Shown: positions 16,465 to 25,465, counted from the stretch's first letter. The stretch: 64,000 nucleotides of DNA from Dyella_D sp052115385 (GCF_052115385.1 NZ_JBFRGP010000007.1:62001-126000); one strand, 5' to 3'. Notes: generated by a model not told the origin, from the letters alone. A program made the numbers and translations.

Positions 16465-17477
16465 GCGTTGGGATTCCCGGTGGAGAACTCAGCGGACGTG
16501 CGCGTTTCGCGGCGGCCGACGGGGGTCTGGAAGCGGACGGCTTTGTGGCCGCTGGCGCGGCCGAGCTGGCCGCGGAAGATCGGCACGTCTTCGGCGAACA
16601 CCGTGCACAGTTCCGGCAGGTTCACCGGGATCACGTCGCCGGGGCGCAACTTGAGGAAGTCGCCGATGTGCATGTCCGCTTCGAGCAGCAGCGAACTCAG
16701 CTCGACTTCGGCGTCCAGCACTTCCTGGTGCAGGCTCTGCAGCCAGCGCTCGTCGCGCTCGACGCGGTCGCTCTGCACGCCGGCATCGAGCAGCACGCGG
16801 ATCGGCTCGACCATCGAGTACGGCAGGGTGAGGTGGATCTCGCCGCCGCCGCCGTCCACTTCCACGTGGAAGCGCGACACCACCACCGTCTCGGTCGGGC
16901 TCACGATATTGGCGAACTGCGGATTGATCTCCGAGTTGAGGAACTCGAAGTTCAGCGGCAGCACCGGCGACCACGCCTCGCTCATCGCGGTAAAGATCTC
17001 GGCCAGCACGATCTGGATCACCCGCGTCTCGGTCGGCGTGAAGTCGCGACCTTCGATGCGCGCGTGATAGCGGCCGTCGCCGCCGAAGAAATTGTCGATC
17101 ACGCTGAAGACCAGGCGCGGCTCCATCACGATCAGCGCGGTGCCGCGCAACGGCTTCACGCGGACCAGGTTGAGATTGGTCGGCACGGCCAGGCCGTGCA
17201 CGTACTCGACGAACTTGGACATCTTCACGCCCAGCACCGAGACCTCGCAGGTCTTGCGCAGCACGCCGAAGATGCCGGTGCGGAAGTAGCGCGCGAAGCG
17301 GTCGTTGACCATCTCCAGCGTCGGCAGGCGGCCGCGCACGATGCGGTCCTGCTGGGTGAAGTCGTATTGCAGCACGGCGTCCTTCGGCGGCGGTTCGTCG
17401 CCGCCGGTGGGTACGTCGCCGCCGTTGACGCCGTTGAGCAGGGCGTCGATTTCTTCCTGGGAGAGCAGGTCGCTCAC
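16461..17477 (-). CDS. fliM: flagellar switch protein FliM
   Basis: A 338-residue C-ring protein. The N-terminal MSDLLSQEEIDALLNGV is the CheY-P-binding peptide. The middle domain contains VRVKPLRGTALIVMEPRLVFSVIDNFFGG, the FliG-contacting GG loop, and the C-terminal SpoA domain ends the protein (RPGDVIPVNLPELCTVFAED). It lies 7 nt after fliL. Confidence 0.96.
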   Translation of the reverse strand: MSDLLSQEEIDALLNGVNGGDVPTGGDEPPPKDAVLQYDFTQQDRIVRGRLPTLEMVNDRFARYFRTGIFGVLRKTCEVSVLGVKMSKFVEYVHGLAVPTNLNLVRVKPLRGTALIVMEPRLVFSVIDNFFGGDGRYHARIEGRDFTPTETRVIQIVLAEIFTAMSEAWSPVLPLNFEFLNSEINPQFANIVSPTETVVVSRFHVEVDGGGGEIHLTLPYSMVEPIRVLLDAGVQSDRVERDERWLQSLHQEVLDAEVELSSLLLEADMHIGDFLKLRPGDVIPVNLPELCTVFAEDVPIFRGQLGRASGHKAVRFQTPVGRRETRTSAEFSTGNPNA

Positions 17478-17484
17478 GGCCGCC

Positions 17485-17997
17485 TCACTGCATCACGAAA
17501 CTGGTGAAGTACAGCGCTTCCACGCCGGGGCGGCCGGTGCGGTCCTCGACGATCTTCTGCACCGCCGCCAGCGCCTTGGCCTGCAGCTTCTGCTTGCCGG
17601 CGGTGTCGGACAGCGCGGTGTAGTCCTGCGCGGAGAACAGCATCACCAGCGCGTTGCGGATCACCGGATCAGCTTCCTTGGCGGCTTGCAGCGCGGCCGG
17701 GTCGTGCGACATCAAGGTGATGCCGACCTGCAGGTAGCTCAGCCCGTCGGCCTTCTGGAAATTCACCACGAAGGCCGGGTCCATCGGCATGAACACCTCC
17801 GGCCCCTCCTTCTTCTTCTCGACCTTGGCTTCGCTGCTGGCAGCGGACGCCGCATGCCCGCGCAGCGTGTACAGCGCGTAGCCGCACACCGCCGACACCA
17901 GCACCAGCGCCGCGGCAAGAATCAGGATGGTGCCCCGCCCGCCACCCGCTTTCGGGGCGGGCGCGACGGCTACGGGGGTGGGCTCGGCGTTCGACAT
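17485..17997 (-). CDS. fliL: flagellar basal-body-associated protein FliL
   Basis: A 170-residue bitopic inner-membrane protein: Pro/Ala-rich N-terminus, transmembrane helix about residues 23-44 (TILILAAALVLVSAVCGYALY) and a periplasmic stomatin-like domain ending DRTGRPGVEALYFTSFVMQ. FliL rings surround stators and help load them. The ATG at 17997 (MSNAEPTP) has GAGG seven nt upstream. It opens the fliL-to-cheW run of 17 genes and lies 70 nt downstream of a sigma-54 promoter. Confidence 0.92.
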   Translation of the reverse strand: MSNAEPTPVAVAPAPKAGGGRGTILILAAALVLVSAVCGYALYTLRGHAASAASSEAKVEKKKEGPEVFMPMDPAFVVNFQKADGLSYLQVGITLMSHDPAALQAAKEADPVIRNALVMLFSAQDYTALSDTAGKQKLQAKALAAVQKIVEDRTGRPGVEALYFTSFVMQ

Positions 17998-18066
17998 GCA
18001 TGACCTCGGATTGACACGGTTCCTTGTCGGCATCGCTTGGGCAGCGAAGCCTGGCGGAGGTCTTGT

Positions 18067-18082
18067 AGCAATCGGCATGCCA
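18067..18082 (-). promoter_or_regulatory. sigma-54 promoter of fliL operon
   Basis: Read on the minus strand the site is TGGCATGCCGATTGCT. It keeps the invariant GG and GC dinucleotides at the sigma-54 (RpoN) spacing and matches the consensus at all but one defined base. It sits 70 nt before the fliL ATG. Activation by FleQ (encoded at 26-27.5 kb) is the expected mode in this group. Confidence 0.8.
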
Positions 18083-18203
18083 TCGGCAGGAATGGCTCAA
18101 CAGCGCGGGTTTCGGCGCATCGGGTGCGGGCTGCGGCGTTTTATTGACGCGCGGCGGAGAGGTGTCGCGACGCCGTCATGGCGGTGCATTTTCGGATTTA
18201 TGT

Positions 18204-18222
18204 GGTACCGTAATACGGTACC
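18204..18222 (+). promoter_or_regulatory. hicAB operator (perfect palindrome)
   Basis: GGTACCGTA and TACGGTACC flank a single A, a perfect 19-bp palindrome ending 8 nt before the hicA ATG. TAATAC at 18211-18216 lies inside it and can serve as a -10 box, so a bound HicB dimer would block transcription. It also lies within the region upstream of the divergent fliL sigma-54 promoter. Confidence 0.7.
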
Positions 18223-18230
18223 GTTCGAGC

Positions 18231-18485
18231 ATGAAGAACAAGCACGCAAGGACGCTGGACCTCATCTTCCACCGCCCCGCTTCCGGCAACGTGAGGTGGG
18301 CGGATGTGGAGGCCCTGTTCAAGGAACTGGGCGCGACGATCGCCGAGGCGGAGGGTTCGCGCGTCACCGTCGTCCTGTTCGGCGAGGTGCACGTTTTTCA
18401 TCGCCCGCACCCGCGTCCGGACACCGACAAAGGCGCGGTCGCCAGTATCCGCAAATGGTTGGAGTCTCTCGGAGTAAAGCCATGA
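18231..18485 (+). CDS. hicA: HicA-family mRNA interferase toxin
   Basis: An 84-residue toxin with the dsRBD-like HicA fold. KHARTLDLIFHRPASGNVRWADVEALFKELGA and GSRVTVVLFGEVHVFHRPHPRPDTDKGAV match the family, the latter holding the conserved His-Arg-Pro-His. HicA toxins cleave mRNA independently of ribosomes. The ATG at 18231 follows the palindromic operator; the open frame upstream lacks homology. Its stop overlaps hicB by 4 nt. It is divergent from fliL. Confidence 0.9.
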   Translation: MKNKHARTLDLIFHRPASGNVRWADVEALFKELGATIAEAEGSRVTVVLFGEVHVFHRPHPRPDTDKGAVASIRKWLESLGVKP

Positions 18486-18823
18486 TCAATGTCATGACCA
18501 TCGACGGCCACAAAGCCGTGATCGAGTACGACCCGGAGCTCGAAATGTTCCGCGGCGAATTCACCGGCCTCAACGGCGGTGCCGATTTCTACGCCACCGA
18601 CGTGGCCGGCCTGGGCCGTGAAGGCAGCGTGTCGTTGCGTGTTTTCTTGGAGACCTGCCGGACGAACGGCATCGAGCCGTACAAGAACTTCTCCGGCAAG
18701 TTCCAGGCGCGCATCCCGCCCAAGCTGCACGAGCGCGCCGTAACCGCGGCCGCCGCACGCGGGGTCAGCCTCAACCAGCTGCTGCAGGCTGCGCTGGAGC
18801 ACGAAGTGATCAGCGCGGCCTGA
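18482..18823 (+). CDS. hicB: HicB-family antitoxin
   Basis: A 113-residue antitoxin. The N-terminal part (AVIEYDPELEMFRGEFTGLNGGADFY) is the partial RNase-H-like fold that covers HicA. The C-terminal NFSGKFQARIPPKLHERAVTAAAARGVSLNQLLQAAL is a ribbon-helix-helix DNA-binding domain, suited to the palindrome at 18204-18222. It is coupled to hicA by ATGA and ends 9 bp from the convergent fliK stop. Confidence 0.9.
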   Translation: MINVMTIDGHKAVIEYDPELEMFRGEFTGLNGGADFYATDVAGLGREGSVSLRVFLETCRTNGIEPYKNFSGKFQARIPPKLHERAVTAAAARGVSLNQLLQAALEHEVISAA

Positions 18824-18832
18824 AGTCCCGCG

Positions 18833-19888
18833 TCAGGCAAACGTATCCAGCAAGCCCACGGCGACCCTGGTCGCGCTCACGCCTTCGATCGGATCCGCTT
18901 CCGCGGCGAGCGCGTCCTGCGGGTCGCCCGCGTAGCCGCTCCCCCGCTCTCCCGCTCCCTGCTGACCCACCTGCGCCTGGCCCAGCGACAGGCCATGCCC
19001 CGCCAGCATCAGGTCGAGCTGGCCCAGCGTCTGCTGCACGGCGGTGACCGCAGCCGGATGCTGTGCGGTGAAACTGACATCGACGCGGCCGTGCTCGGCC
19101 ACGCTCACCTTCACATCGAGCTGGCCCAGTTCTTCCGGATGCAGGCGGATGCGTGCCTGCTTGATCTCCTGGCCGCCGAGCCATGCAACCTGCTGGCCGA
19201 GTTCCTGCGCGAAGCCGGGGTTGCCGGCGGGTGTGTCCATCTTCAAGGTGTGCACGACGGATGGCGCGTTGGCCGTCGGCGCTTGCGGGGTCACCGCAGC
19301 AGCAAGCGCATCGACGTTGGCGGGCTCGGTGGATTTGCGCGTTTCCGGCGCAGTCGCAGCGGTGGCCGCGGCGACCAGCGCGCTGGCGTCGATACCGGCG
19401 GACGGCGCGGACGGCGCGGCAACACCGGCATCTCTGGCGGCATCTTTCGCGGCATCGGCCACCAGGCCCTGCAGGCCGCGCTGCGCGCCGCCCTTGCCGG
19501 TGTCAGGCGACAGCGCCTGGCCTTGAGCAGCGCCGGCCACTTTCGCCTGCGCCGCGACGCCTTGCCCCAGCATCGCCAGCACGGCCGCCGCCAGGGCATT
19601 GCCGTCAGGTTCGGCCGGATCGGCGTTCGCATCGTCCTTGCCTGCAAGCAGGCGGCCGGGTTCGACCGGTCCGAGCGCCACCTTGGCCGGCAATACCGGC
19701 AGCGCAGTCTCGCCGGCCAGCAGCGTGGCGCCGGCCTGCTGGCGGATCAGCTGGTTGAACTGGTGCTCGAAACCGTCCTGAGCGGCGGCATCGACCGAAC
19801 CGGTCGGCGCCGCCTTGCCGGCGGCGGCATGCGCGCCGGTGACGGCGGCCTTGGGCGTGGAGGTAGGCATGGATACGTTGGCGGTCAT
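18833..19888 (-). CDS. fliK: flagellar hook-length control protein FliK
   Basis: A 351-residue secreted ruler. The first two thirds are Ala/Pro/Gly-rich and low in complexity, as in FliK proteins. The C-terminal Flg_hook domain is clear: QVAWLGGQEIKQARIRLHPEELGQLDVKVSV followed by VDVSFTAQHPAAVTAVQQTLGQLDLMLAGHGLSLG. It measures hook length and triggers the FlhB switch. It lies 13 nt after fliJ, and is the last gene of the fliE-fliK run because hicAB faces it from the other side. Confidence 0.9.
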   Translation of the reverse strand: MTANVSMPTSTPKAAVTGAHAAAGKAAPTGSVDAAAQDGFEHQFNQLIRQQAGATLLAGETALPVLPAKVALGPVEPGRLLAGKDDANADPAEPDGNALAAAVLAMLGQGVAAQAKVAGAAQGQALSPDTGKGGAQRGLQGLVADAAKDAARDAGVAAPSAPSAGIDASALVAAATAATAPETRKSTEPANVDALAAAVTPQAPTANAPSVVHTLKMDTPAGNPGFAQELGQQVAWLGGQEIKQARIRLHPEELGQLDVKVSVAEHGRVDVSFTAQHPAAVTAVQQTLGQLDLMLAGHGLSLGQAQVGQQGAGERGSGYAGDPQDALAAEADPIEGVSATRVAVGLLDTFA

Positions 19889-19901
19889 GGAGGTGAGCCT
19901 G

Positions 19902-20336
19902 CTAGCTGCGGCGCCGCGGGTTGCGGTGCTGCATGCGTTCGTCGATATCGTTCTGCTCGCGGCGCTCTTCGCTCTTGCGCTCCTGCTCGCGCGCCTGGCC
20001 GATCACGCTGTCCAGCGCGCGCTCGCGCGCATGCGCGGCGCGCCAGTTCGCGCCGGCCTGGTCGAGCAGGCGGCGCTGGCGTTCCACTTCGAGCAGTTGC
20101 TGCGCGATGGCGCGGTCGATGCGCTCCACGAACTGCTGCCGGTTGAGCAGCGCCGCGACCGATACCGCGGCCGCGCCGTCCAGCGCGTACTCGGAGCGGT
20201 AGCGGTGCAGTTCGGAAAGCTGGTGTTCGGCGGCGCGCAGGCGGTCCTGTTGTTCGGCCAGGCGCTGCGCGGCGGTTTCGCGCTTCTCCTTGGCATGATC
20301 GGCAGCGGGCGCCAGGCGCGCGGAGCGCGGCTTCAT
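19902..20336 (-). CDS. fliJ: flagellar export chaperone FliJ
   Basis: A 144-residue, highly charged protein predicted to be a long coiled coil (KEKRETAAQRLAEQQDRLRAAEHQLSELHRYRSEY). FliJ sits in the FliI ring like the gamma subunit of F1 and escorts empty chaperones. Assigned by composition, length and its place between fliI (4-nt overlap) and fliK. Confidence 0.88.
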   Translation of the reverse strand: MKPRSARLAPAADHAKEKRETAAQRLAEQQDRLRAAEHQLSELHRYRSEYALDGAAAVSVAALLNRQQFVERIDRAIAQQLLEVERQRRLLDQAGANWRAAHARERALDSVIGQAREQERKSEERREQNDIDERMQHRNPRRRS

Positions 20337-21697
20337 GCGGCGGCCTCGGCGGCGATGTCCTGCAGCGCCTCGATCGCCTGCGCCAGCGGCATCGGATCGT
20401 CCACCTCCTGCTGCAGGAAGCCGCGCAACTGCGGCCACATGGCGATCGCCTTGTCCACCTGCGGATCGGAACCCTTCTGGTACGCGCCCACCGCGATCAG
20501 GTCGCGCTGCTGGCGGTAGGCCGAATAGATCTGGCGGAACTGCTGTGCCGCGCGCAGATGCGTCCGCTCGACCACCGCCGGCATCACGCGGCTGATCGAG
20601 GCTTCGATATCGATCGCCGGATAGTGGCCGGCCTCGGCCAGGTCGCGCGACAGCACGATATGGCCGTCCAGGATCGCGCGCGCCGCATCGGCGATGGGGT
20701 CGTGGCGATAATCGTCGCCCTCGGTCAGCACCGTGTAGAACGCGGTGATCGAGCCACGCCCTTCCGCATCGTTGCCCGCGCGCTCCACCAGTGCCGGCAG
20801 CAGCGCGAACACCGACGGCGGATAACCCTTGGTCGCCGGCGGCTCGCCGATCGCCAGCGCGATCTCGCGCTGCGCCTGCGCATAGCGGGTGATCGAATCC
20901 ATCAGCAGCAGCACGCGCTGGCCGCGGTCGCGGAACCATTCGGCAATCGCCGTAGCGTACTGCGCGCCGCGCAGGCGCTTCAGCGGCGGCGCGTCGGCCG
21001 GCGCGGCGACGATCACGGCGCGGGCGCGGCCTTCCTCGCCCAGCGTGTGCTCGACGAATTCCTTTACCTCGCGGCCACGCTCGCCGATCAGGCCCACCAC
21101 CACCACGTCGGCGTCGGTGTAGCGCGTCATCATGCCCAGCAGGGTCGACTTGCCGACACCGGAGCCGGCGAACAGGCCTAGCCGCTGGCCGCGGCCGACG
21201 GTGAGCAGCGCATTGATCGCGCGCACGCCGGTGTCCAGCGGCGCGTCGATCGGCTTGCGCGCCATCGGGTTGATCGGTTCGCGCTTAAGCGAAGCGTGTT
21301 CGTCGACATCGAGCGGGCCGGCGCCGTCCAGCGGCACGCCGTCGGCGCCGATCACCCGGCCCAGCAGCGCCATGCCGACCGGCAAGCCGCCGGCCTGTGC
21401 GCAGGGGCGCACGCGTGCATTCGGCAGCACGCCGTGCATCTCGCTTACCGGCATCAGCAGCAGGCGGTCGTCGGCGAAGCCCACCACTTCGGTTTCCAGC
21501 GACGCGCCGCCCGCCGCGGCGACCAGGCAGCGCGCGCCCAGCGGCGCTTCGCAGCCTTCGGCCTCCAGCGTGAGCCCGACCACGCGGCGCAGGCGCCCCT
21601 CCACCACCAGCGAGGTGGCGGCCTCGGCGCGGCGCGCGCGGCGCGCCAGGCGATGGCGCCAGCGTTCCGTAGTGGTGGCGTTGGCGTCGGTGCTCAT
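20333..21697 (-). CDS. fliI: flagellar export ATPase FliI
   Basis: A 454-residue F1-beta-like ATPase. The P-loop GLFAGSGVGKSTLLGM is at about residues 174-189, the Walker B is QRVLLLMDSITRYAQ, and PPSVFALLPALVERAG is a family signature. It energises unloading of export substrates with FliH and FliJ. The ATG at 21697 overlaps the fliH stop by 4 nt. Confidence 0.96.
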   Translation of the reverse strand: MSTDANATTTERWRHRLARRARRAEAATSLVVEGRLRRVVGLTLEAEGCEAPLGARCLVAAAGGASLETEVVGFADDRLLLMPVSEMHGVLPNARVRPCAQAGGLPVGMALLGRVIGADGVPLDGAGPLDVDEHASLKREPINPMARKPIDAPLDTGVRAINALLTVGRGQRLGLFAGSGVGKSTLLGMMTRYTDADVVVVGLIGERGREVKEFVEHTLGEEGRARAVIVAAPADAPPLKRLRGAQYATAIAEWFRDRGQRVLLLMDSITRYAQAQREIALAIGEPPATKGYPPSVFALLPALVERAGNDAEGRGSITAFYTVLTEGDDYRHDPIADAARAILDGHIVLSRDLAEAGHYPAIDIEASISRVMPAVVERTHLRAAQQFRQIYSAYRQQRDLIAVGAYQKGSDPQVDKAIAMWPQLRGFLQQEVDDPMPLAQAIEALQDIAAEAAA

Positions 21698-22353
21698 GCC
21701 GGTTCGTTCCCGCTGTCATCGAGGTCGGCATCGTCGATGGACTCGTCGCCGAAGATGGCATCGGCGATCGCCGCCAGCCGCGTTTCGACGCGTGCGTCCA
21801 GACGCGAGCTTTCGCTTTCCAGCAGGCAATCGCCGCGCTGCATCGCCGGGTCCGGCAGCAGTTGCCAATGCGGCTCGGCCGCATCCATCTCGCGCAGCAA
21901 GGCCAGGTCTTCCGGGTGCAGGTAGACCCGCAGTGCGCGCGTCGCCGCCGGCAGCGCCTGCGCGGCTTCGCGCACCGTGCGCGCGATCAGCGCGGGCGCG
22001 GTTGTGAGTTCATGCGCCACGACGCGACGCGCGATCACCAGCGCCAACCGCGCCAGTTCCTGCTCCGTCGCGTCGTCCAGCGCCGCCAGCGGGCGCGCGG
22101 CGGCGTGCAGGATGCCGTCGAAGCGCGCCAGCTGTTCGCGCCGTTCCGCTTCCGCGGCAGCACGGCCTTCCGCCAGCCCCGCGGCATAACCGGCATCGCG
22201 CGCTTCGCGCTCCAGCCCTTCCAGATCGGCCACCGTCGGCGGCGCCGCCTGCGCTTGCGCCGCCGCGTCGGACGCCTTGGGCGCGCCTACCTCGGGCAGC
22301 TCCCAGCGGCGGAATTCCTTCAGCTGTTCGCGCGAGAGAAAGGAGGCAGCCAT
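21694..22353 (-). CDS. fliH: flagellar export regulator FliH
   Basis: A 219-residue stator-like protein. The Trp-containing N-terminus (FRRWELPEV) is the part that contacts FlhA/FliN. A long Ala-rich coiled coil with AAGLAEGRAAAEAERREQL (GxxxG-like) follows, then a C-terminal domain that binds FliI. It joins fliG and fliI through 1-nt and 4-nt overlaps. Confidence 0.92.
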   Translation of the reverse strand: MAASFLSREQLKEFRRWELPEVGAPKASDAAAQAQAAPPTVADLEGLEREARDAGYAAGLAEGRAAAEAERREQLARFDGILHAAARPLAALDDATEQELARLALVIARRVVAHELTTAPALIARTVREAAQALPAATRALRVYLHPEDLALLREMDAAEPHWQLLPDPAMQRGDCLLESESSRLDARVETRLAAIADAIFGDESIDDADLDDSGNEPA

Positions 22354-23360
22354 CAGACGAAGTCGTCACCGCCGCCGGTCAGGCTGATCTGCCCGGAATC
22401 GGCCAGCCGGCGAGCGATCTGCAGCACTTCCTTCTGCGCCGCGTCGACTTCGCTCAGCCGCACCGGACCCTTCACCTCCAGGTCGTCGCGCAGCATGTCG
22501 GAAGCGCGCTTGGACATATTGGAGAAGATCCGCTCGCGCACACCCGGCTCCGCGCCCTTCAAGGCCGTGACCAGGCGCGCCGACGGCACTTCGCGCAGCA
22601 GCATCTGCATGCTGCGGTCGTCCAGTTCGGCCAGGTCCTCGAACACGAACATCAGTTCCTCGATGCGGCCGCCGAGCGAGGCATCGTGGCCGCGGATCGC
22701 GCTCATCAGTTCCGTCTCGCGGCTGGTTTCCATCGCGTTGAGAATGTCCGCCGCCGCCTTCAAGCCGCCGACGGTCGCGGACTTGAGCTTGTTGGTATTG
22801 CCGGAGAACTGGCGCTCCATGATCTCGTCCAGCTCGTTGAGCGCGTGCGGCTGCACGCCGTCGAGCGTGGCGATGCGCATCACCGAATCGCTGCGCACGC
22901 GCGGCGGCAGGTAGCCGATCACTTCGGCGGCCTGGTCCGGCTCCAGGTGCGCCAGCACCAGGGCGATGATCTGCGGATGCTCCTGGCCGATCATCTCGGC
23001 GATCGCGCGGCTCTCCATCCACTTCAGCGATTCCAGGCCCTTGCTGCTGCGGCCGAGCAGGATGCGGTCGATCAGGCCGCCCGCCTTGCTCTCGCCCAGC
23101 GCGTTGACCAGGATCTTGCGGATGTATTCCTCGGTGCCCACGCCCAGCGAGGTGTGCCGGCCCATGTCCTCGGTGAGGCGGCCGAGCACGTGGTCGACCT
23201 GGTCGCGCGAGACATTGCTGAGCCCCGCCATGGCCTGGCCCACCGCCTGCACGTCGCGGGCATTGAGGTGCTTGAGCACTTCGGCCGCGTCCTGTTCGCC
23301 CAGGGTCAGCAGCAGGATCGCCGCACGTTGCGCACCGGTAATTTCGATATTAGCCGCCAT
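22353..23360 (-). CDS. fliG: flagellar motor switch protein FliG
   Basis: A 335-residue rotor protein: FliF-binding N-domain (ITGAQRAAILLLTLGEQDAAEVLKHL), middle domain with EHPQIIALVLAHLEPDQAAEVI (EHPQ motif), and the C-terminal torque domain with the charged ridge (FEDLAELDDRSMQMLLREV, MSKRASDMLRDDLEVKG). It converts stator force into rotation. It overlaps fliF by 11 nt. Confidence 0.96.
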   Translation of the reverse strand: MAANIEITGAQRAAILLLTLGEQDAAEVLKHLNARDVQAVGQAMAGLSNVSRDQVDHVLGRLTEDMGRHTSLGVGTEEYIRKILVNALGESKAGGLIDRILLGRSSKGLESLKWMESRAIAEMIGQEHPQIIALVLAHLEPDQAAEVIGYLPPRVRSDSVMRIATLDGVQPHALNELDEIMERQFSGNTNKLKSATVGGLKAAADILNAMETSRETELMSAIRGHDASLGGRIEELMFVFEDLAELDDRSMQMLLREVPSARLVTALKGAEPGVRERIFSNMSKRASDMLRDDLEVKGPVRLSEVDAAQKEVLQIARRLADSGQISLTGGGDDFV

Positions 23361-25041
23361 CTTCGCCCACCCAGCTCCTGACCACCTGCGCCACCTGCTT
23401 GGGGTTTTCGGTGACCATGCGCTTGGCCAAGGCCACGCGCGCTTCGTAGTTCAAGCCCGGCGGCGCACCCAATCGCCCCGGCGCCACGTCGTCGTCCATA
23501 TCGTCGATGCGCACCGACACCGTCGGCACGCCGGCGCCGGCAGGCAGCGCCTGCAGTGCGGTGCCCGGCGCTGTCCTGAATACGCCGCGCAGCAGCGGGC
23601 GCAGCAGGCCGAAGGCGATGATCAGCGCGACCAGCACGCCGCCGCCCTGCTTGATCAGATCCATCACACCCGGGCGCTGCCAGAACGGCGTCTCCGGCAA
23701 GGGCTCGTTGCCCGGCGCCTTGTGGAAGGGCTGGTTGATCACGCTGACGCTGTCGCCGCGCTGCTGGTTGAAGCCGACCGCGTTCTTGGCCAGCTCGGTC
23801 AGGTGCTCCAGCTCCTGCGCCGTGAACGGCACGCTCTTGCTGTTGCCCTTGTCATCCGTGCTGGCCTTGTTGTCCACCGCCACCGCCACGGTGAGGCGCG
23901 CGAGGCGTCCGGCCGGGTCGCTGACATGGCTGACGGTGCGATCCAGTTCGTAATTGCGGGTGGCGCTGTTGGAACTTTCGCCGCCCGAGTTGGCATTCGC
24001 CGTCGCGGCATTGGCATTCGCCGCACCGGCATTGGGCTTGGCCGCGGTCGGCTGCGCCACCGTGGTCGGCGGCTGGTTGCTCAGCGCGCCCGGCACGGCG
24101 CCATTGCTGGAACCGTCGCGGCGCTGCTCGCTGCTGACCTGCTCGCTGCGCAGCGCGGGGTTGTCGTGGTTGTAGGTTTCGGTGGCCTTCTCGGTCTGGC
24201 TGAAATCCAGGTCCGCATAGACCTGCGCGCGCACCTTGCCCGGGCCGACCAGCGGCGTAAGCAATTCTTCGATGCGCTGCGCATAGGTGTTCTCCATCCG
24301 CGTCGCCAGGCGCAGGCGGCTGTCGCCCACCGCGCCCGCGCTGTCCGGATCGCTGACCGTGAGCAGCTGGCCTTGCTGGTCGACCACGGAAACCTGGCGC
24401 GGATCGAGCTCCGGCACGCTGGACGCCACCAGGTGCACGATCGCCGCGACCTGCGAGGCATCGAGCTGGCGTCCCGCAAACAGCGTCACCAGCACCGAGG
24501 CGCTGGCCTGCTTGTTGTCGCGGATGAATGCCGATGGCTTGGGCAGCGCCAGATGCACGCGTGCCGCGCGCACCGACTGCAGCCCGGCGATGGTGTTGCC
24601 CAGATCCGTTTCCAGCATCTGCTGGTAGCGTGTGCGCTCGGCCAGGTCGCTCATGCCGAATGGCGAATCCGCAGCCGGCATGCTGGCGCTGGTGCCCGCG
24701 CTGCCTTGCGGCAGCCCCTGCGCGGCGAGCCGCAGGCGCACCGCGGCGAGGTCCGCCGCCGGCACCGAGATCGAAGCGCCATCCTGTCCCAGTTGATATT
24801 GCGTATTGGAAGCCTGCAGCGCCTGGGTGATGGCGGAGGCATCCTTGGAATCCAGTCCCGCATACAGCAACGCGTAGTTCGGCCCGCGCGACCACAGCAC
24901 CACCGCGACGCCGAACGCCACCGCCGCGGCGACGGCAACCAGCAGCAGCAGCTGCCGCGTCGCCGGGCTCTGCGCGAGTTGCTTCAGCGGGTCCAGGCGC
25001 TTGCCGTTCGGGTCGGTCTGCGCGATGGCGTTTTCGGCCAT
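23350..25041 (-). CDS. fliF: flagellar MS-ring protein FliF
   Basis: A 563-residue inner-membrane ring protein. Two transmembrane helices, near residues 31-50 (LLLLVAVAAAVAFGVAVVLW) and 450-470 (VLVALIIAFGLLRPLL), flank the periplasmic ring-building motifs, and the cytoplasmic C-terminus (ALAKRMVTENPKQVAQVVRSW) binds FliG. The periplasmic loop contains an Ala/Asn-rich tract (AGAANANAATANANSGG) beyond the usual core. It is second in the operon, 56 nt after fliE. Confidence 0.95.
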   Translation of the reverse strand: MAENAIAQTDPNGKRLDPLKQLAQSPATRQLLLLVAVAAAVAFGVAVVLWSRGPNYALLYAGLDSKDASAITQALQASNTQYQLGQDGASISVPAADLAAVRLRLAAQGLPQGSAGTSASMPAADSPFGMSDLAERTRYQQMLETDLGNTIAGLQSVRAARVHLALPKPSAFIRDNKQASASVLVTLFAGRQLDASQVAAIVHLVASSVPELDPRQVSVVDQQGQLLTVSDPDSAGAVGDSRLRLATRMENTYAQRIEELLTPLVGPGKVRAQVYADLDFSQTEKATETYNHDNPALRSEQVSSEQRRDGSSNGAVPGALSNQPPTTVAQPTAAKPNAGAANANAATANANSGGESSNSATRNYELDRTVSHVSDPAGRLARLTVAVAVDNKASTDDKGNSKSVPFTAQELEHLTELAKNAVGFNQQRGDSVSVINQPFHKAPGNEPLPETPFWQRPGVMDLIKQGGGVLVALIIAFGLLRPLLRGVFRTAPGTALQALPAGAGVPTVSVRIDDMDDDVAPGRLGAPPGLNYEARVALAKRMVTENPKQVAQVVRSWVGEDGG

Positions 25042-25097
25042 GAAAACTGCTCGTTATCGGTGTGAAATGGAGTGGCGAAGGCGGACGCTGAGGTCCG

Positions 25098-25424
25098 TCA
25101 CACCGGCATGTTCATGATGTCTTTGTAGGCATCCACGAGCTTGTTGCGCACTTCGGTCATCGCACGCAGCGACAGGTCGGCTTTCTGCACCGCGACCATG
25201 GTGCGGCCGAGATCGGCGCCGGCATCGCCGCGCTCGAACGAGGCCGCCAATTTTCCGGCTTCCATCTGGTTCTGGCCGACGGCGGCCATCGATTGCTTGA
25301 GCAATGCGCCGAAATCGCTGTTCTGGCCTGCTATGGCGCTGCGCGAGGCGACTTCGGGCATCGGTATGTTTGCGGACATTTGCCGCATCTGGGATAGCAG
25401 GCTGTTGACGTCGATTGTGGGCAT
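25098..25424 (-). CDS. fliE: flagellar hook-basal body protein FliE
   Basis: A 108-residue rod adaptor linking the MS ring to the rod. The C-terminal helix pair (FERGDAGADLGRTMVAVQKADLSLRAMTEVRNKLVDAYKDIMNMPV in several parts) is the conserved FliE region. I chose the ATG at 25424 (MPTIDVNSLLSQM); an upstream in-frame ATG at 25472 would lie inside the sigma-54 promoter. First gene of fliEFGHIJK. Confidence 0.92.
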   Translation of the reverse strand: MPTIDVNSLLSQMRQMSANIPMPEVASRSAIAGQNSDFGALLKQSMAAVGQNQMEAGKLAASFERGDAGADLGRTMVAVQKADLSLRAMTEVRNKLVDAYKDIMNMPV

Positions 25425-25465
25425 GACGGAATTCCAACGCGTGCAGTGATGACTAAAGGTGTGAA

